Positions 10,621-22,139 of a DNA stretch of 64,000 bases are shown one piece after another. The notes beneath the pieces were generated by a model. The model searched no databases and was not told where the DNA came from. It saw only the letters and a list, made by a program, of their open reading frames with translations. This stretch comes from Alentia gelatinosa (lineage: Eukaryota > Annelida > Polychaeta > Phyllodocida > Polynoidae): the NCBI GenBank assembly GCA_950022655.1, contig OX465581.1, positions 107,119,125 through 107,183,124 on the forward strand, read 5' to 3'. The stretch's first letter is position 1. Each line of letters begins with the position of its first letter. Both the position numbers and the translations under genes were made by a program.

Positions 10621-13330
10621 GGTCAGAGATATGTGATGTTGACTGCATGGGTTTTGATACCACGGTACCCCATAGTTGAATAACTACTGGCACTACATTG
10701 ATGTACACCGGTGGACTATGTTGCTCTGAGGATATGTAACATCAAAAAGAAGATCTCTCGAAAATGAGATTTTGAATAAAAGCTTATAAAAAAATCCTTT
10801 CCTAAAAGGTCGCCATCTGTTGTCCCCACTTACCGCCACACTGATTGTGAAAGAATAGATAGTTTGGTTAATGTTTATGACGGGTTAAAAAACCTCTCGG
10901 GTAATAACGGCGTCTGCACAATATTTCCAACCACAAAAAGAATTGACAAAATGCAAATCTTTGCCCATTCACCACCAGCTGTCAATAGATATGCCCCGTA
11001 AGAGATTGGTGACATAACATGATAACCAGGATATTATACAGTTAATACTCGAGAATTACCAGTCATCTGCTTCAGCTTTTTGTGAGGAAAATGTGTGATA
11101 TACCGGCCGGAATTTGTGGAATGAAGCTCAGGAAATTGTTATTGATGTGTCAGAGATTATGTTATGAACCACATTATATTGTAAATGATCATGTAAATGA
11201 CTAGCAGATGACACTCAAGACGTCATCCTAACTGATGAGGATGATATAGTTCCGTTTTTGTATGAGGATAAGGATGGCCTTATCGTCAGCTTTTTGAATA
11301 TTGTAATTCTCTTTTCGTCGTATTCAAAATGACACCATGCCCAGGAACTTCATGTTGTTCTCTTTCACCAAAGTGAGAAACCTTTGATAACGGGCTATAA
11401 ATTACCAGCGTATCTAAAGGAGGCATTTATTACGACCCCGGGGTTTTATGTAAGGCACAGCTTTGCGGCTAACCAATGAAACAGGGACGGCCACTGGTGT
11501 GACTGGAATGCCGAATCTTTGTTGAGTTCTGATAAGGAGATCATTGTGCAATCAGTGCAGGAAATAAGCCGCAGTTATCTGTGGGATCGACACCACCGCT
11601 GAGCGCGTTGGACAACTCTCCCATTCCACACACGTGTGAGTACAGCGCCGCCGAATAATGGAACAGCGCTGTCAGTTCTGCTTCGATAACCCTCGGCATA
11701 GAGCCCCGTGTAGCCGCCGGGCTTATCGCCCAGATAACACCACGGGATCACATCCTTTAGTCATGTTACATGCAATGTAAGGAGCTAATCTCTCCGCCAG
11801 ATCAGGGTCACTGCATTTAGACAGGCACGTCCGACAGCGCCGCATTATCATTCCGAAGAGATCCGACTTCCTCGACATTTGCCGTTTCGCTTAGAAAGCT
11901 CTCTTGTGGTTTTACCCTGGGTTTTGCGTCTCAAGGCCTCTCATCAAGTTGACACTAGGGGCCCATCCTAATGTATACGACGGCCAAGCCTAGGTAGCCG
12001 ATCTTTGAACTCAAGAACTAGAAAGTTGTCTTTCAGAATTAATATCGTGCTTTTCAAAGAAGACAGCAGCTCTACCGTTGCCAACTTTAGTTCGCCTTTC
12101 TCTCACTGCACGGCGCACACATACAAAGGTCAGATAACGGCGCCCTACCCCTTGACCGCAGGAGGCCACGTACAATCCCAAATCGACGACCCTCTAAATT
12201 TCTGTTATAGGAAATGGTAGTTGAGAGTTTACTAGACCTGTTATTGTTTCTCACATCGTGTCGGGAATTTACGGAAGAGAGGAGAACGATTCCCATTTAT
12301 TTCAAGTGGGACACCACTTCATATGATAAGGCATGCGTTCTTCAGCGATCCCGGAATGCGAGAGAAAGGTACAAGCGAACAAGTTTGATACCACTTCTTT
12401 CGCGAGTATGACTACCAAGATTAAGCGTGTAGATGTAATATGTGCATATACAATTATGTGTTTATTATATATACTACAATGGTCTGAGGTCCGGACTTTC
12501 GTGGACATTGTGATTAGCATTGAGCTAAAATGGTAAGGCAATACCGAGAAAATGCTTCAGGATAAAAGAGCACTTGATAGAAACAACTCATCGTTTTAAT
12601 TCTACCGTGTTTCCCCAGTACAGCAAATTGCGCCTGTGGCTCCTTAAGAATAGCTGAACATTCTCGTTTGTATCATAGTATGTTCTAGTAGTTTATGATA
12701 ACAAATAGCGATATTAGAAGAAAGGGTAGAATTTTAGTTAGTATTTTGAGGTTTGTACATGCGACTCAGACATACTATTTCAAAGAGGAAGTGAGGCCAA
12801 GGGTTAACATCCCATAATTGGGGGTAAGTTACCTCAAATTAGTATAAATAGGGTCAGTTCAACATTGGAAGGGTTTATGTCATGCATATCAGCCAATTCC
12901 TATATCATACATTCACTTTGATTTTAAATCAACTCTAATTTTTAGATTTAGAAGGTCACTTTTGCAAAACACTAAGGACCTATATTCCTGATCGTACATC
13001 ACTATCCGATGCAGGTTACGTATCTGTCAACAATCCACAATGGTGGCATTTTCAAGTGTTAAGAAGCACAACACGGTTGTTTGTTGAACCATTCTGGTTT
13101 AGATATCGATATCACTGTTGCAAAATGACGATAAATAAAATTTGTGAGCAGCTGCACTGAGAAAAAAAGGAAACAATTGTTGTTTGGTGGATCACTATGG
13201 ACCAGCCAAGAGTTAAACATTTTGTTATTAGTTAAAATACAATAAGTTCAGGTTAGGAACTTAGGGTTTCCTAATGAAGTAATACGTCACCAACTAAAGG
13301 TTAGAGGAGCTAAGCTATTATGTATGTAGG
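10620..13330. other. AT-rich spacer, unannotated
   Basis: No gene, repeat family or RNA recognised. A stretch at about 11400-11850 is less AT-rich and looks like unique sequence, so it may hold a conserved non-coding element. Nothing can be named from sequence alone. Confidence 0.4.
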
Positions 13331-13640
13331 AATGTGGCAAACTGGGTAGATAGAGTATATTACTGCAGTATTGATGGAGAAGTCAGGGTAAATGAAGGAG
13401 CAGCAAAGGTGGCGAAAGATGAAGGTCGTTATGACGGTATTGAATCGGAAGTGGTCCACAGGGTACGGAGAGGGGTGGTTAGGATATGGGGTGGGGGAGA
13501 CCATGTCCATGTAATTGATCCGGCGTATAGACAAGAGAGTTTAATCCACGGTGGTACAGATAAGGGTGCTGTAAAGTACACTATTGTGTACAAGGGACGA
13601 CTTTGGGTGGTTAGATCGAGTGACATATTATTGTAAAGAA
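13330..13640. other. G/A-skewed low-complexity segment
   Basis: The plus strand is rich in G and A with few C. A frame of 100 codons is open across it, but its composition looks like low-complexity drift rather than protein, and no motif is visible. Confidence 0.35.
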
Positions 13641-13740
13641 TATAATGCTTACTCCCGATGGATGGTTGAAATTGTAGAGGCTACGTTGACGAATTTCTGA
13701 TCATTACAGATTTGGGTTCCTCCTTGGGAGGTAGGAAAAT

Positions 13741-14119
13741 GTGGGGTTGTTTGTTTTGTTTGTTTGTGGTTTAACGTCCCAGGGGGACCCTAAGGGTATA
13801 TGGGGACTATCAATGATTTAACTTTTCACTTTCGTAGACTTATTTCAGTCAATTCTTTTCGTTATTTTCAAATATTGTATATACAATAAAAGAGATGTGT
13901 CTCTTTCAAAAACATGACGATATCTTTCTTTGGAATAGTTTCAAACAACATATTCATGTTGTTACTGTTTTTCAAGTACTTTCTTCTATTTTCTTTTATC
14001 CTTTTACAGTTCAGAAGGATATGCTGAACAGTTATGGGTACATTGCATGCTTGGCATAATGGGGGATTTACCCCTTTCAGAAGATATTCGTATGTAAGTC
14101 TGGAGTGACCCATTTTCAA
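13741..14119 (-). mobile_element. 5'-truncated non-LTR retrotransposon (LINE), 3' end
   Basis: The minus strand encodes the end of a LINE polyprotein and then a 3' tail. The peptide at 14119-13868 starts KMGHSRLTYEYLLKG and carries the zinc-knuckle-like CQACNVPITVQHILLNC (C-x2-C-x7-H-x4-C) typical of the region after RNase H in I/Jockey-type elements. After the stop come about 100 bases and then GGGACGTTAAACCACAAACA with CAAA repeats. The rest of the element is missing, as expected for a dead-on-arrival insertion. Confidence 0.8.
13868..14119 (-). pseudogene. LINE ORF2 C-terminal fragment
   Basis: An 83-residue open frame, from the GHSRLT motif through the C2HC knuckle to a short helical tail and stop. 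It belongs to non-LTR retrotransposons that encode RNase H. It lacks the endonuclease, reverse transcriptase and most of RNase H, so it is not functional alone. Confidence 0.8.
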
Positions 14120-15520
14120 AGGAAAATCCGTGAAGAAGGGGTTGAATCAAATAGAGAGGGCGAGCAGCTCGGCGGGAAAGTGCGAGTACCTGTCAAGGCG
14201 AGTCGATGGACGGCTCGTGGATGCGGGACAGGCAGCTGTAGGAAGGGATCAAGCAAATTCTGGGTAGTAGCAGGAGGAGGAGGAGGAGTTGTTAGTAAAT
14301 GGACGAGCAGATCGGGATAAGGGTGAGCCTGGAGGAACTCGCGATGAGGGGCAGCAGGTCGTGCTGAGAGGGGCAGGGGAGGTCCAGCCAAGGGAAATGG
14401 GAAGACAAGTGAAGGGTATGAGGATGGGGGAAGCCGGCAAGTGGGGGTGGGGCAATCAGTGAAGGGTAGAGGGGAGAGGATGGCGGCAGTGACGAATCAC
14501 ACGTGGAGGCTGATAGCGCACATGGCAGGGTATTATCGATCCCTCGTTAGGCCCCCGTGGCCCGGGCGGCTCGAACACAGCGGCCTCGGCGCCCCGTCAT
14601 TAATGCGGCCGGCTACCCTAAAGCTACGGGCCGCCTCCGTCAGCCACTCTAATCTGACCTAATGTCTAATGCTATCAGGGCGCGTGTTTGGGTCCTGACA
14701 TCCGCCACCCTTAATCCCAGCGTCGAAAAGTACACCCAGGCGAACAAATAATAAAAAAAGAAAGACTTAAAAAAAACAATCATGGCTTAACACGAAAGAA
14801 CCATTTCCTTTATGAAGTGCACTCACGGCTCAGTGCCCAGGCCTGTGTCATATTAGCCCCCGCTGACACCAGGGGGCAGGGCGGTCCGCTGACCGTCGAC
14901 CCCGGGGGTCAGCCGTATGTCACGGTTCCTCCAGGATCTGTCCCTCATCGAATCATCCCCATCGTGCATAAAAGCCGACCCGTCCTTGACGGCCACACGT
15001 TTTTCTAATTTGCTAATTTCCGCCCTCCGCGAGATCCTGGAGTCGGGTCGGAGACCAGGGGAAAGGTTCCCCGTGTCGACCTATACTGGCACCCCCGCCT
15101 AGCGCCCTCATGCATGCACCCCGGCCAACCGCGTCGCGCAGTCAGCCTAAATCTGCCCTCGTGGCGATCAGGGTCATTCGCCGCTTAACCCCCGGGCTTT
15201 TCTACGTGCTAAGGCCGGTATAGAGATGGCCCCACTAAGCCTAATCCCCATTAATGCCAGTGACCCCCTCCAGGGCTTTGTAAAAAGCGCGGGTGCCGGC
15301 GGTGAGGGCTCAGGAGGGGGGCTTAGAAAGGATCAGCCTTCACCATGCAGATGCCCCTGATACAGACTCAAATGAATTCTCCCGGAAAGATCTACACCCG
15401 GGGCAGGCGGGGGGCTGCACGGTGGCAGGACGGGGCGGGCGACGGGCCCCGAGTGCCACTTGTAAACCAGGCTTAAAGATACGAGGCGGCTAACAAGACA
15501 GAAAAAATCGGGTACTTCTT
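14120..15520. other. G-skewed tract then GC island
   Basis: 14120-14500 is G-rich and C-poor on the plus strand, and 14500-15500 is GC- and CpG-rich. GAGCAGCTC occurs at 14162, and a CTCF-like site at 14866. No coding exon recognised. Confidence 0.5.
14866..14878 (+). promoter_or_regulatory. CTCF-like site (one mismatch)
   Basis: ACACCAGGGGGCA matches the CTCF core at 12 of 13 positions, inside a GC island downstream of the CDIN1 3' end. It is a candidate boundary only. Confidence 0.35.
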
Positions 15521-16715
15521 ATCTATGTATAAGAAGACCGGCAGCTCGATGGTTTTTAATCACCCGATCATTAAAAAAACAGCCATAGGGGATTTTCTTC
15601 CATCAAAACAAGGGGAGTTTAAGTTGGCCAGAGCAGTGCCCAAGGTGGCTGTATATACTACTTACAACTTCAACGGCTTTACTACTTCCTGTCCCATAAT
15701 GACGCTTATTTCTCTACTAGGTATTCTTGCCACTCCAGTGTGATTCTATCAGTCAGCATTTAAAACTAGCAGCAGCCTACTTGAAGACCTTCTTGATTTC
15801 AATACGAAATATGCAATATTTCTACATGTAATTTCGAACAAAACGGCATTATAGTTCGAACACCTTTAATGTCCGTTGGACAATATGATGCTATGCTGAA
15901 GTAAGTCATATGGATTAAAATGATTTAGATGTTTTGTGTCGTATATGCTATTTCAATGTTTAGCATCTTTAACATTGGGAAGTTCTAGTACAGGGCGTTC
16001 AATAATCTAGGATTCTACATGAAGACCCTTTTCTGTAACTTGTACGAGGGTTATCATTTGATATTATTTAAGTCTAATCGCTACGACAGTATTAGCGGTC
16101 CATAAGCGTTGAATAAAATTGACCGACATCGTCCCTGTGTCTCTATGGCATACAGGAGAGTGCCTGTATGTACGATCCTAGATTATTATACGGGCCCCAG
16201 ATCTATAGAACAAGGCAAAGATCACCATCCACTACCACAACAATGATAATGCATGTTTAGTGAAACGTATTATTGTAGAGCCACGCGTAAAGGGACACCC
16301 CATTTAGGCAGATACTTTTGCTCTGAGCAATGTTTGATGTTTCATTTCACAACGTGTAGATAGGCTTTAACAGCTTCCTAGACTGTGAATTATTTCTTAT
16401 TGTTGTCTTGTGCATTAAAAATGTTTGTATATGTAACTGCGAACAATTAATTAAAGCCTATCTATTTCAACTCTGTTTATTCTTTTAAAATATAAGTTAT
16501 GTCCAATGTGTTACTGGCGGAGCAAGAATACCAGTTTTATATTTTAAAAAAACCCTGAGCTTTTCCAGTCTAAATAAAAGATTTTTTAAAAATCCATTGA
16601 AAACCTGAAACCCCCCTTTCCCCTTTTCCTCGGAACAGATTGTGAACACTTACAGATTCTACTATAATGTAAGCAGGTGTAGGATGCAGATATGAGACGC
16701 AGGTAACAATGAATT
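15520..16715. other. AT-rich intergenic DNA downstream of CDIN1
   Basis: No gene, repeat family or RNA recognised. Confidence 0.4.
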
Positions 16716-16733
16716 TTACACATAATTAGAATT

Positions 16734-16739
16734 TTTATT
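16734..16739 (-). terminator. candidate polyadenylation signal AATAAA
   Basis: Canonical hexamer on the minus strand, downstream of the CDIN1 stop and in the right orientation. It is the first clear one after the stop. AT-rich sequence yields such hexamers by chance, so transcript data would be needed. Confidence 0.45.
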
Positions 16740-16789
16740 TTCCAGAAAATATACACATTAGAAGGAAATATGTATTAAAATCCACCACG

Positions 16790-16819
16790 ATATATATATA
16801 TATATACACACACACACAC
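16790..16819. repeat. (TA)n(CA)n microsatellite in CDIN1 3' UTR
   Basis: Alternating TA for about 16 bases runs directly into CA for about 13 bases. It lies between the CDIN1 stop and the candidate polyadenylation signal. Confidence 0.9.
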
Positions 16820-17040
16820 CTGTCACAGTGTATTATCTTTCGGAAACCGAAGACAATTCATTCTGAATGAGAGGATGTACGGTTACTTCATCTTTAAAGA
16901 CAGATTTCAGACCATGACATCTTCCAACCTCGCGGTGGAGTAAGTGGATAATTAGGAAGCACGTCGTTGTGTCAGACATATTGGTCTTGCAGTACCTACA
17001 GGGAGAAGCGGGTTGGGAGATACACAGGGTCAGCCTGTCG

Positions 17041-17176
17041 TCACTGTCGAGGGGCGGCTGGTTTCATGAAGACTATATTCTCCGGAAAGTGATCCATCAA
17101 CATGATTCCCTTGTCCTGGTTCACGTCCAATTCGTCTATAAAGCCAAACCAGTAGATAACCAGGCCAGGACCGAAC
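17041..17176 (-). CDS. CDIN1: CDIN1 (C15orf41) terminal coding exon, partial gene
   Basis: The minus strand encodes 44 residues and a TGA stop. It begins [17 protein letters not shown] and continues through NQDKGI and HFPENIV. From memory this matches the C-terminus of vertebrate CDIN1 ([17 protein letters not shown], then RGILL and FPTNIV) over nearly its whole length; only the last ten or so residues differ. The exon opens right after a strong acceptor, a pyrimidine tract ending TTTTATCAG. One base completes the preceding codon (probably the Arg of the family's WNR-FGPG), so the intron phase is conserved in type. CDIN1 is a predicted PD-(D/E)xK nuclease that binds codanin-1; mutations in human CDIN1 cause congenital dyserythropoietic anaemia type Ib. 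Its catalytic Asp and Glu-x-Lys residues lie upstream of this exon and are not seen here. The upstream exons should be at higher coordinates, but I recognised none, so the last intron is long or the remaining exons lie outside the window. Confidence 0.92.
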
Positions 17177-17199
17177 CTGATAAAAGAAAATAGAAGAAG
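17177..17199 (-). promoter_or_regulatory. CDIN1 splice acceptor with polypyrimidine tract
   Basis: Reading on the minus strand, a run of T and C bases (TCTTCTATTTTCTTTTATCAG) ends in CAG directly before the CDIN1 exon. It matches the animal 3' splice-site consensus and fixes the exon start at 17176. Confidence 0.85.
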
Positions 17200-18000
17200 T
17201 ATATATTAAGAATTGGGACTATTATGCGGTACAACGTTTTGTCATATCTTAAATGTAAAGCCATCAGGTGCACATAGCATTTAGAAGGTCTCATACCATC
17301 ACCAATTTCGTGGTAAAAAGCGGCAGTACTGCGCGACCACCAAAAAAACTACAGGATACATTGCAAGCATAGAATAAAGGAGACCGGTTCGAGGTATCAT
17401 TCAGTACACCTCACAATTACACTGTCGCAAATTTCCAGACTGCCTCGATAACTTTACTCAATTTCAATCACCGTTTTTACTACTTATACCATCACCCATA
17501 CACATAAGAACCATCATTTTTCCTGTTCTTAAAACAGCTTAATTAAACACACATTCAAATCACACTGTGAATCACTACGGAACTTCAGACGTAGTCAGTG
17601 AGTGGTCTGACGGCCCTAACGTGGGCCAGGCCTTCGTAAAAACGCTTGACCTTTGGTGGAAACATTTTGGGTTTGTCAAGGTAGAATATGATCACAAAAC
17701 CAAAGGGAATATTCACCGTGATGTCCTTGAGGGGCAAACCACTCATAGCATATGGTGTCCTAATAAGTGTTGTATACGTCCTATTCTGTAAGGAGGCAGG
17801 CAGTACTAGAGAGCATTAACCAACCAGAAACACGTTTAACTGAGACAATCAACTCGACCAGCATGCTGTCATTTAGGAAATGACCTAAAACAAACACCCT
17901 GAGCAGTTCTGAGCACCCCTTGCTGGCTCCTCTGTGCTCGCAGCTGGGGGTGCGGTATGAGAGCAGGATGAGCGATATGTCTTTGGGTGCCAGGGGGGAG
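17200..18000. other. CDIN1 last intron, AT-rich start
   Basis: Lies directly upstream of the CDIN1 acceptor. A plus-strand frame of 74 codons at 17567-17791 has no recognisable domain. No further exon identified. Confidence 0.45.
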
Positions 18001-18690
18001 GGAACGGAGCGGAGGAGCCGGGCCGGGGCGAGCAGCTCGTGGACAAAGCCAGCAGCACGTGTTCCCACACTCGTGCCGAGCTACGGGATAAATGTGAGCC
18101 ATTCTTCTTGGGAAGTGGGATGATAGATGGCAAGGGCGAGCAGCTGGGGCCGGCGGCGGGAGCTGCTCGCCCGTATGAGATGTTCAGATGAGCAGCTCGG
18201 CGTTAGGACCCGCGCCGGACGAGGTGGCTCCTCTATCTGTGAGCTATGAGAGACTATCTGAGTTATCATGTGTTATCAGCAGACAGAGGGTAGGTGCCAG
18301 GAAGGCCAGTGATCAGATAACGGAGATGATCCCGACCCCCATCCATCCTCCCAACCCCACCCCACCACACCCAACGTTCACATCACAGTCGCCATAGTAA
18401 CTGTCACAGGAGTGTGCGGGGCCCGGAGCCCGGCCGTGGAGGCGCCTGGCCCCGTGTCTTGTGTCGGTGATTACGGCACGGCGGGCGGGGGTACAGCCAC
18501 CAGGCTCCCCGCCACTGACCCGTCGAGATCCTTGTCGCGTGGCGGCGAGTTATTGTCGCATCTGACCGGTAATCGGCCTGGTCTTATCAAAACGTTCCCC
18601 CCTCCACAAAACGTCCACGAGAATAATCGCCGCCCGTCCGGGAACTTACCAAAAACCTGTCATTTGTGATGAGCCCAGTGTAGATACCAT
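18000..18690. other. GC island with three GAGCWGCTC sites
   Basis: GAGCWGCTC at 18030, 18160 and 18190, and a near match (GAGCAGCTG) at 18138, make this the densest cluster on the left side of the window. The DNA is CpG-rich and lies in the presumed CDIN1 intron. Confidence 0.6.
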
Positions 18691-19990
18691 CTCAATGCTA
18701 AGTACCCGAGAACTCCAACCACTCAAACAGGCTGACGGGTGGGTGTTGCGGGTGGGTGGATGGTAAGTAGGAAGCCACCAGACCATATCTAACCTTCACA
18801 TCGAAGCCTCATCAATATTCTTCACAGTCTACATTTCTAAAACTTGCAAAACGGCAATTTATAAGCGCTTTGCTACAAAATCAAAAGTTCTCTGAGCACA
18901 TGAAAATTCAGAAAGAAATAAGGTGAGTCTTACTTTCTCTCGCTGCTTCTCCATTACTGGCAAATGCCATGTGGCCACACGACCAAATCGCCATAAAACC
19001 CATAAAGCGGTCGTTCCCCCTCCCTGATAACATCTTGCCGCAGAGAAAGTACTCGAGGTCAGAACCAATTATCTCAAATAGGGCCAGGCAGCGTGAAATT
19101 TAATGAAAGTTTAACCCCGAGGAGGGCTTAGGTGGGATTTACTTGGCGGGCGCGGGCCCCACCGGAGGAAGAAGGGATGGGGGGGGGGGGGGGGGGGGGG
19201 GCTGTCACTGGTGACAGGCGCTGTACAGTACCACACAGAAATATGCAACAGTATACACATGTAGTTTTTGTGTTGGATTAGAAGAGCCGTTTTATATACA
19301 TTTGTGTACTTCCATTTGTATGACACATCTTGTTCTTTTTCCAAAGCTCTTTTTTCGAGACTGCAATAATCTGTAAATGCACAGGGTTTTACGTTTAGAG
19401 GGGAAGGCGGTGCACAACAGGGATTGCCTTTCCAATATAATCGTACTGAGGGAACCACGAGAAAGTATATGATGCCAACAGAGTAAATATAGATCGTGCT
19501 CTTCTAATCTTACTTCGTGGAATCCATAAAGAGCTCTCGGTGCTATGCCAAATAAATCACCCTTTTTGGAAAACACGATTCAAACGCAACGCTTGGGTTG
19601 TGAAATGAGGGGAAAAGGAGAATGTAAGAAGAGATGAGAGAAGTGCGTTTTTGCTATCTCAAACTGAGCGGTTCAAGAAAAAAACTGACCTTCAGAAATA
19701 ACCTTTCAGGCACTACTATGAACGAATATGGAATTAAAAGACAAGCTTCTGATTGCATGCATCCCATTCACAACGTTATGAATCTCCAGCGTAAGAGAAC
19801 AATATCACTGTGACATGTACCTTCTAACGGTTCTCCAGGTATAACAGAGCAATTTATCTATCCCTGGTATTTTTCCCCATAAGCTTAACAATGGGGACAC
19901 ATTCTCAACGCCTATGGAGTATTATAAAAATACTCAATGGGAGATGACCTCACAAACGTTAGCCCATTAGCCAGTAATAGGAGTAAATGA
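18690..19990. other. AT-rich intron-like sequence
   Basis: No gene recognised. It holds a poly-G tract near 19.2 kb. Confidence 0.4.
19179..19201 (+). repeat. poly-G tract, 23 bases
   Basis: Uninterrupted run of 23 G. Such runs can form quadruplexes and are prone to length error in sequencing. Confidence 0.9.
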
Positions 19991-20027
19991 AATTTGAACC
20001 ACCCAAAATACTAGAAGTCAAGATAAA

Positions 20028-20210
20028 ATGAAGTTGAACATCAAATGCCCACGAACTGAAAAATTCAAACGTAGTCCTTTGTATATTGGAAACAAAATTT
20101 GGAACAAATTGAGTGGTGACTGTCATAAAGAAAATAAGCTTGATGTCTTTAAATCAAAGGTAAAGAAAGAATTGGTTGACCTTAATATTAAGCGAATATT
20201 AGATCAGTAA
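20028..20210 (+). pseudogene. LINE reverse-transcriptase ORF C-terminal remnant
   Basis: A 60-residue frame with PRTEKF, then LYIGNKIWNKL, then DVFKSKVKKEL and a stop. The pattern (arginine/basic, Y-x-G-x-K-x-WN-x-L, then F-K-x-K-x-K) is the usual C-terminal end of CR1/Jockey-like LINE reverse transcriptases. Upstream sequence to about 19.9 kb may be further decayed element. It is truncated and sits next to the DIRS remnant on the opposite strand. Confidence 0.6.
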
Positions 20211-20299
20211 TGATATGTTATGTACTTATATTGAGATGATGTATCGGAATAGTAAAAGACACAGATCAATAGATCTGAACTACTGAAGATTGGTTTACC

Positions 20300-21017
20300 T
20301 GACACTCGAGGACATTCGCCTCAGTGGGGGAGACTTTTATCCTTTGCGTATCAATGATATAACCCTGAGATGTTTAGTGGGAGAAGTAACACTTTTTATT
20401 CTTGTACCTTGAAGCCTAGCTTCACAAGCAATGACAGTAGTGCTTGGATGCTTTCTTGACATTGTAGTGCAGTTATTACCATGATGAAGGTATCATCACT
20501 GAACCCGAAAACCGAGTGCCCCTGCCTTTGCAAGTGGGCAAACACTGCTTTCCAATCCCTGGTGAATTGTCTTAGTGCTTTGCCAGACCAATAGGTAGAC
20601 AAATAAACTGGTAAAGTTGTCCCCTCCACTCAAACCTGAGGTACTTCCTATCCCTCTTACAGACAGGGATAGAGTAGCAAAGTAGGCATCTGACAGATCT
20701 AGTGACTCCATGTGAGCCGTTGTAGTGAGCACCATGACAAGGGCCGTTTGTAGGCTTTTCATCTTAAAGTCTTTATAAGTAGCACTGTCATTTAGATCCA
20801 AAAGGTCTAAGATTATCCTGAACTTCCCTTTAGGTTTGGGACGGAAGAAGACATTGGAGCTTTTACTATGGCTCCCGCTTATAAAATCCTGACTTGCGAT
20901 TGTACAGACCTTGTCCTTGGACCCCTTGTCAGACCTCCACTTCTTATTGTAGGACTTGTTTTTGTTTTTATAACCATAGTCCTTTTTGTGTAGAAGTCTT
21001 TCTGCTCAGTTTGCGGT
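20300..21017 (-). pseudogene. DIRS reverse transcriptase, frameshifted
   Basis: An open frame from about 21017 to 20496 covers the basic linker and the first RT motifs (NVFFRPKPKGKFRIILDL, then the FKMKSLQTA region). Homology moves to a second frame near 20660 (RKYLRFEWRGQLYQF), to a third near 20590 (ALRQFTRDWKAVFAHLQ), and again after a stop near 20395 (GYIIDTQRIKVSPTEANVL). The catalytic box, normally Y-I-D-D in this family, reads F-S-D-D near 20493-20504. At least two frameshifts and a stop make it inactive. Confidence 0.75.
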
Positions 21018-21281
21018 TCATATTTCTTGGTGATTCTCATCTTTGCCTTTTTTTCATGGCCAGATTAAGGTCTTTCCCCCTCTAGACACTCTAGTGTGGC
21101 ATGGCTGTCACCAGACAGGTTTCCCCACTTTTTATCAAGGCTTTGCCTAAGCAGGTACCTTCTGGCATGTGCCACATCTGACATAGCTCTAGGCAGAATG
21201 AGGTTTGAATGCATTAAACTAACATAGGCATCCAGAAGGAGCTGCTTTCTCTCTGATTTTGGGGTGTTTATCTATTTTTGC

Positions 21282-21557
21282 CTATTGTTTCAAATCATGC
21301 AGGACGTGCAACTGATGTGCAACACCCGACATGGCAGCGGCAATATTCTGCTGCGTTTTTGAGAGATAATTATCCATCTCTAATGACTCTCGGGAAGAAT
21401 CTCTGTTAAAGATTTTATTCAACTTGGGCAAATGCAAATACTTCTCTTTAACCCTATCCATACGAAGACATTTTGTTCTGCACCAGGCATTTCTAGGTAA
21501 CCTGTATGTACAGTAAGGGCGAGCACCATTTTTCAAATATGGTGTCAGGTGACTCAA
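21282..21557 (-). pseudogene. DIRS gag-like fragment (probable)
   Basis: A 91-residue frame upstream of the DIRS reverse transcriptase in the same orientation. It contains KEKYLHLPKLNKIF and KTQQNIAAAMSGVAHQL, which resemble the DIRS gag pattern (a KEKY-x-RP segment, then a helical K-x-Q-x-N stretch). The call rests partly on position. Confidence 0.45.
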
Positions 21558-21690
21558 TTTCTGTTACTATGCCAAAATTATTTTTTTTTCAAATAATTCT
21601 GTTCCCACCTTAATACAGATTATGTGTAAAGATTGTGTGATTCTATTCATTATTTGATGAATGATGAAACTATATTGACAAATGTAAAAT

Positions 21691-21780
21691 AATGCCATAT
21701 GGCATCATTCATCCATGGCTGTAATGCCATTTGGCATCATTCGCCTATGGCTGGAGAATGCCATAGCTGCATCATTAGTA
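21691..21780. repeat. short tandem repeat with ATGCCATATGGCAT palindrome
   Basis: About 2.6 copies of a 32-34 bp unit beginning at 21691, 21723 and 21757. Each starts AATGCCAT and the first two continue to GGCATCATTC and ATGGCTG. The first unit contains the perfect palindrome ATGCCATATGGCAT. It lies within the DIRS remnant. Confidence 0.7.
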
Positions 21781-22139
21781 AGGAAAGGATTAATAATGTT
21801 TTTTTTTGCAATAGCAGCCCCACAACACATGATAGGGCCTTACCATCATGTTTGAGACCTTAGGTCCAGTTTTGTTGTCAGCGCTGGTGATGTCACACAG
21901 CCTGTCAGGGTACTAGTCAGTGACACCGACCTGGTCTTCCTTCATTCCAAGGGAGTTGACCACACTCCAACTCATTATCTGAGCTTAAATCGGAGTTTGA
22001 CTGACAAGCAGTCTTACGCGAGTGCTTCAACTGAGCCGCCGGTGAGGGCCACATGGTAGCACGCTCCTTCTCCCTCTCATCGAGAACCGCCCTTGAAACT
22101 GGTCCATTTGTGCTGTACTTAGACCTCGGAAGGTCAGTT

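Larger units (their letters stand above)
16715..17040 (-). other. CDIN1: CDIN1 3' untranslated region (inferred)
   Basis: Sequence following the CDIN1 stop on the minus strand. An AATAAA hexamer (TTTATT on the plus strand, 16734-16739) lies about 300 bases after the stop, so cleavage around 16710-16720 is plausible. The UTR contains a TA/CA microsatellite. The 3' end is inferred from the hexamer only. Confidence 0.5.

Noticed and set aside
13334..13636. 100-codon plus frame (starts MANWVDRVYYC)
   Set aside because: Lies in G/A-skewed DNA where stops are depleted. No homology recognised.
17381..17392. GGTTCGAGGTA resembling a Pol III B-box
   Set aside because: It does not match the CC at the end of the consensus, and no A-box or tRNA fold is seen upstream.
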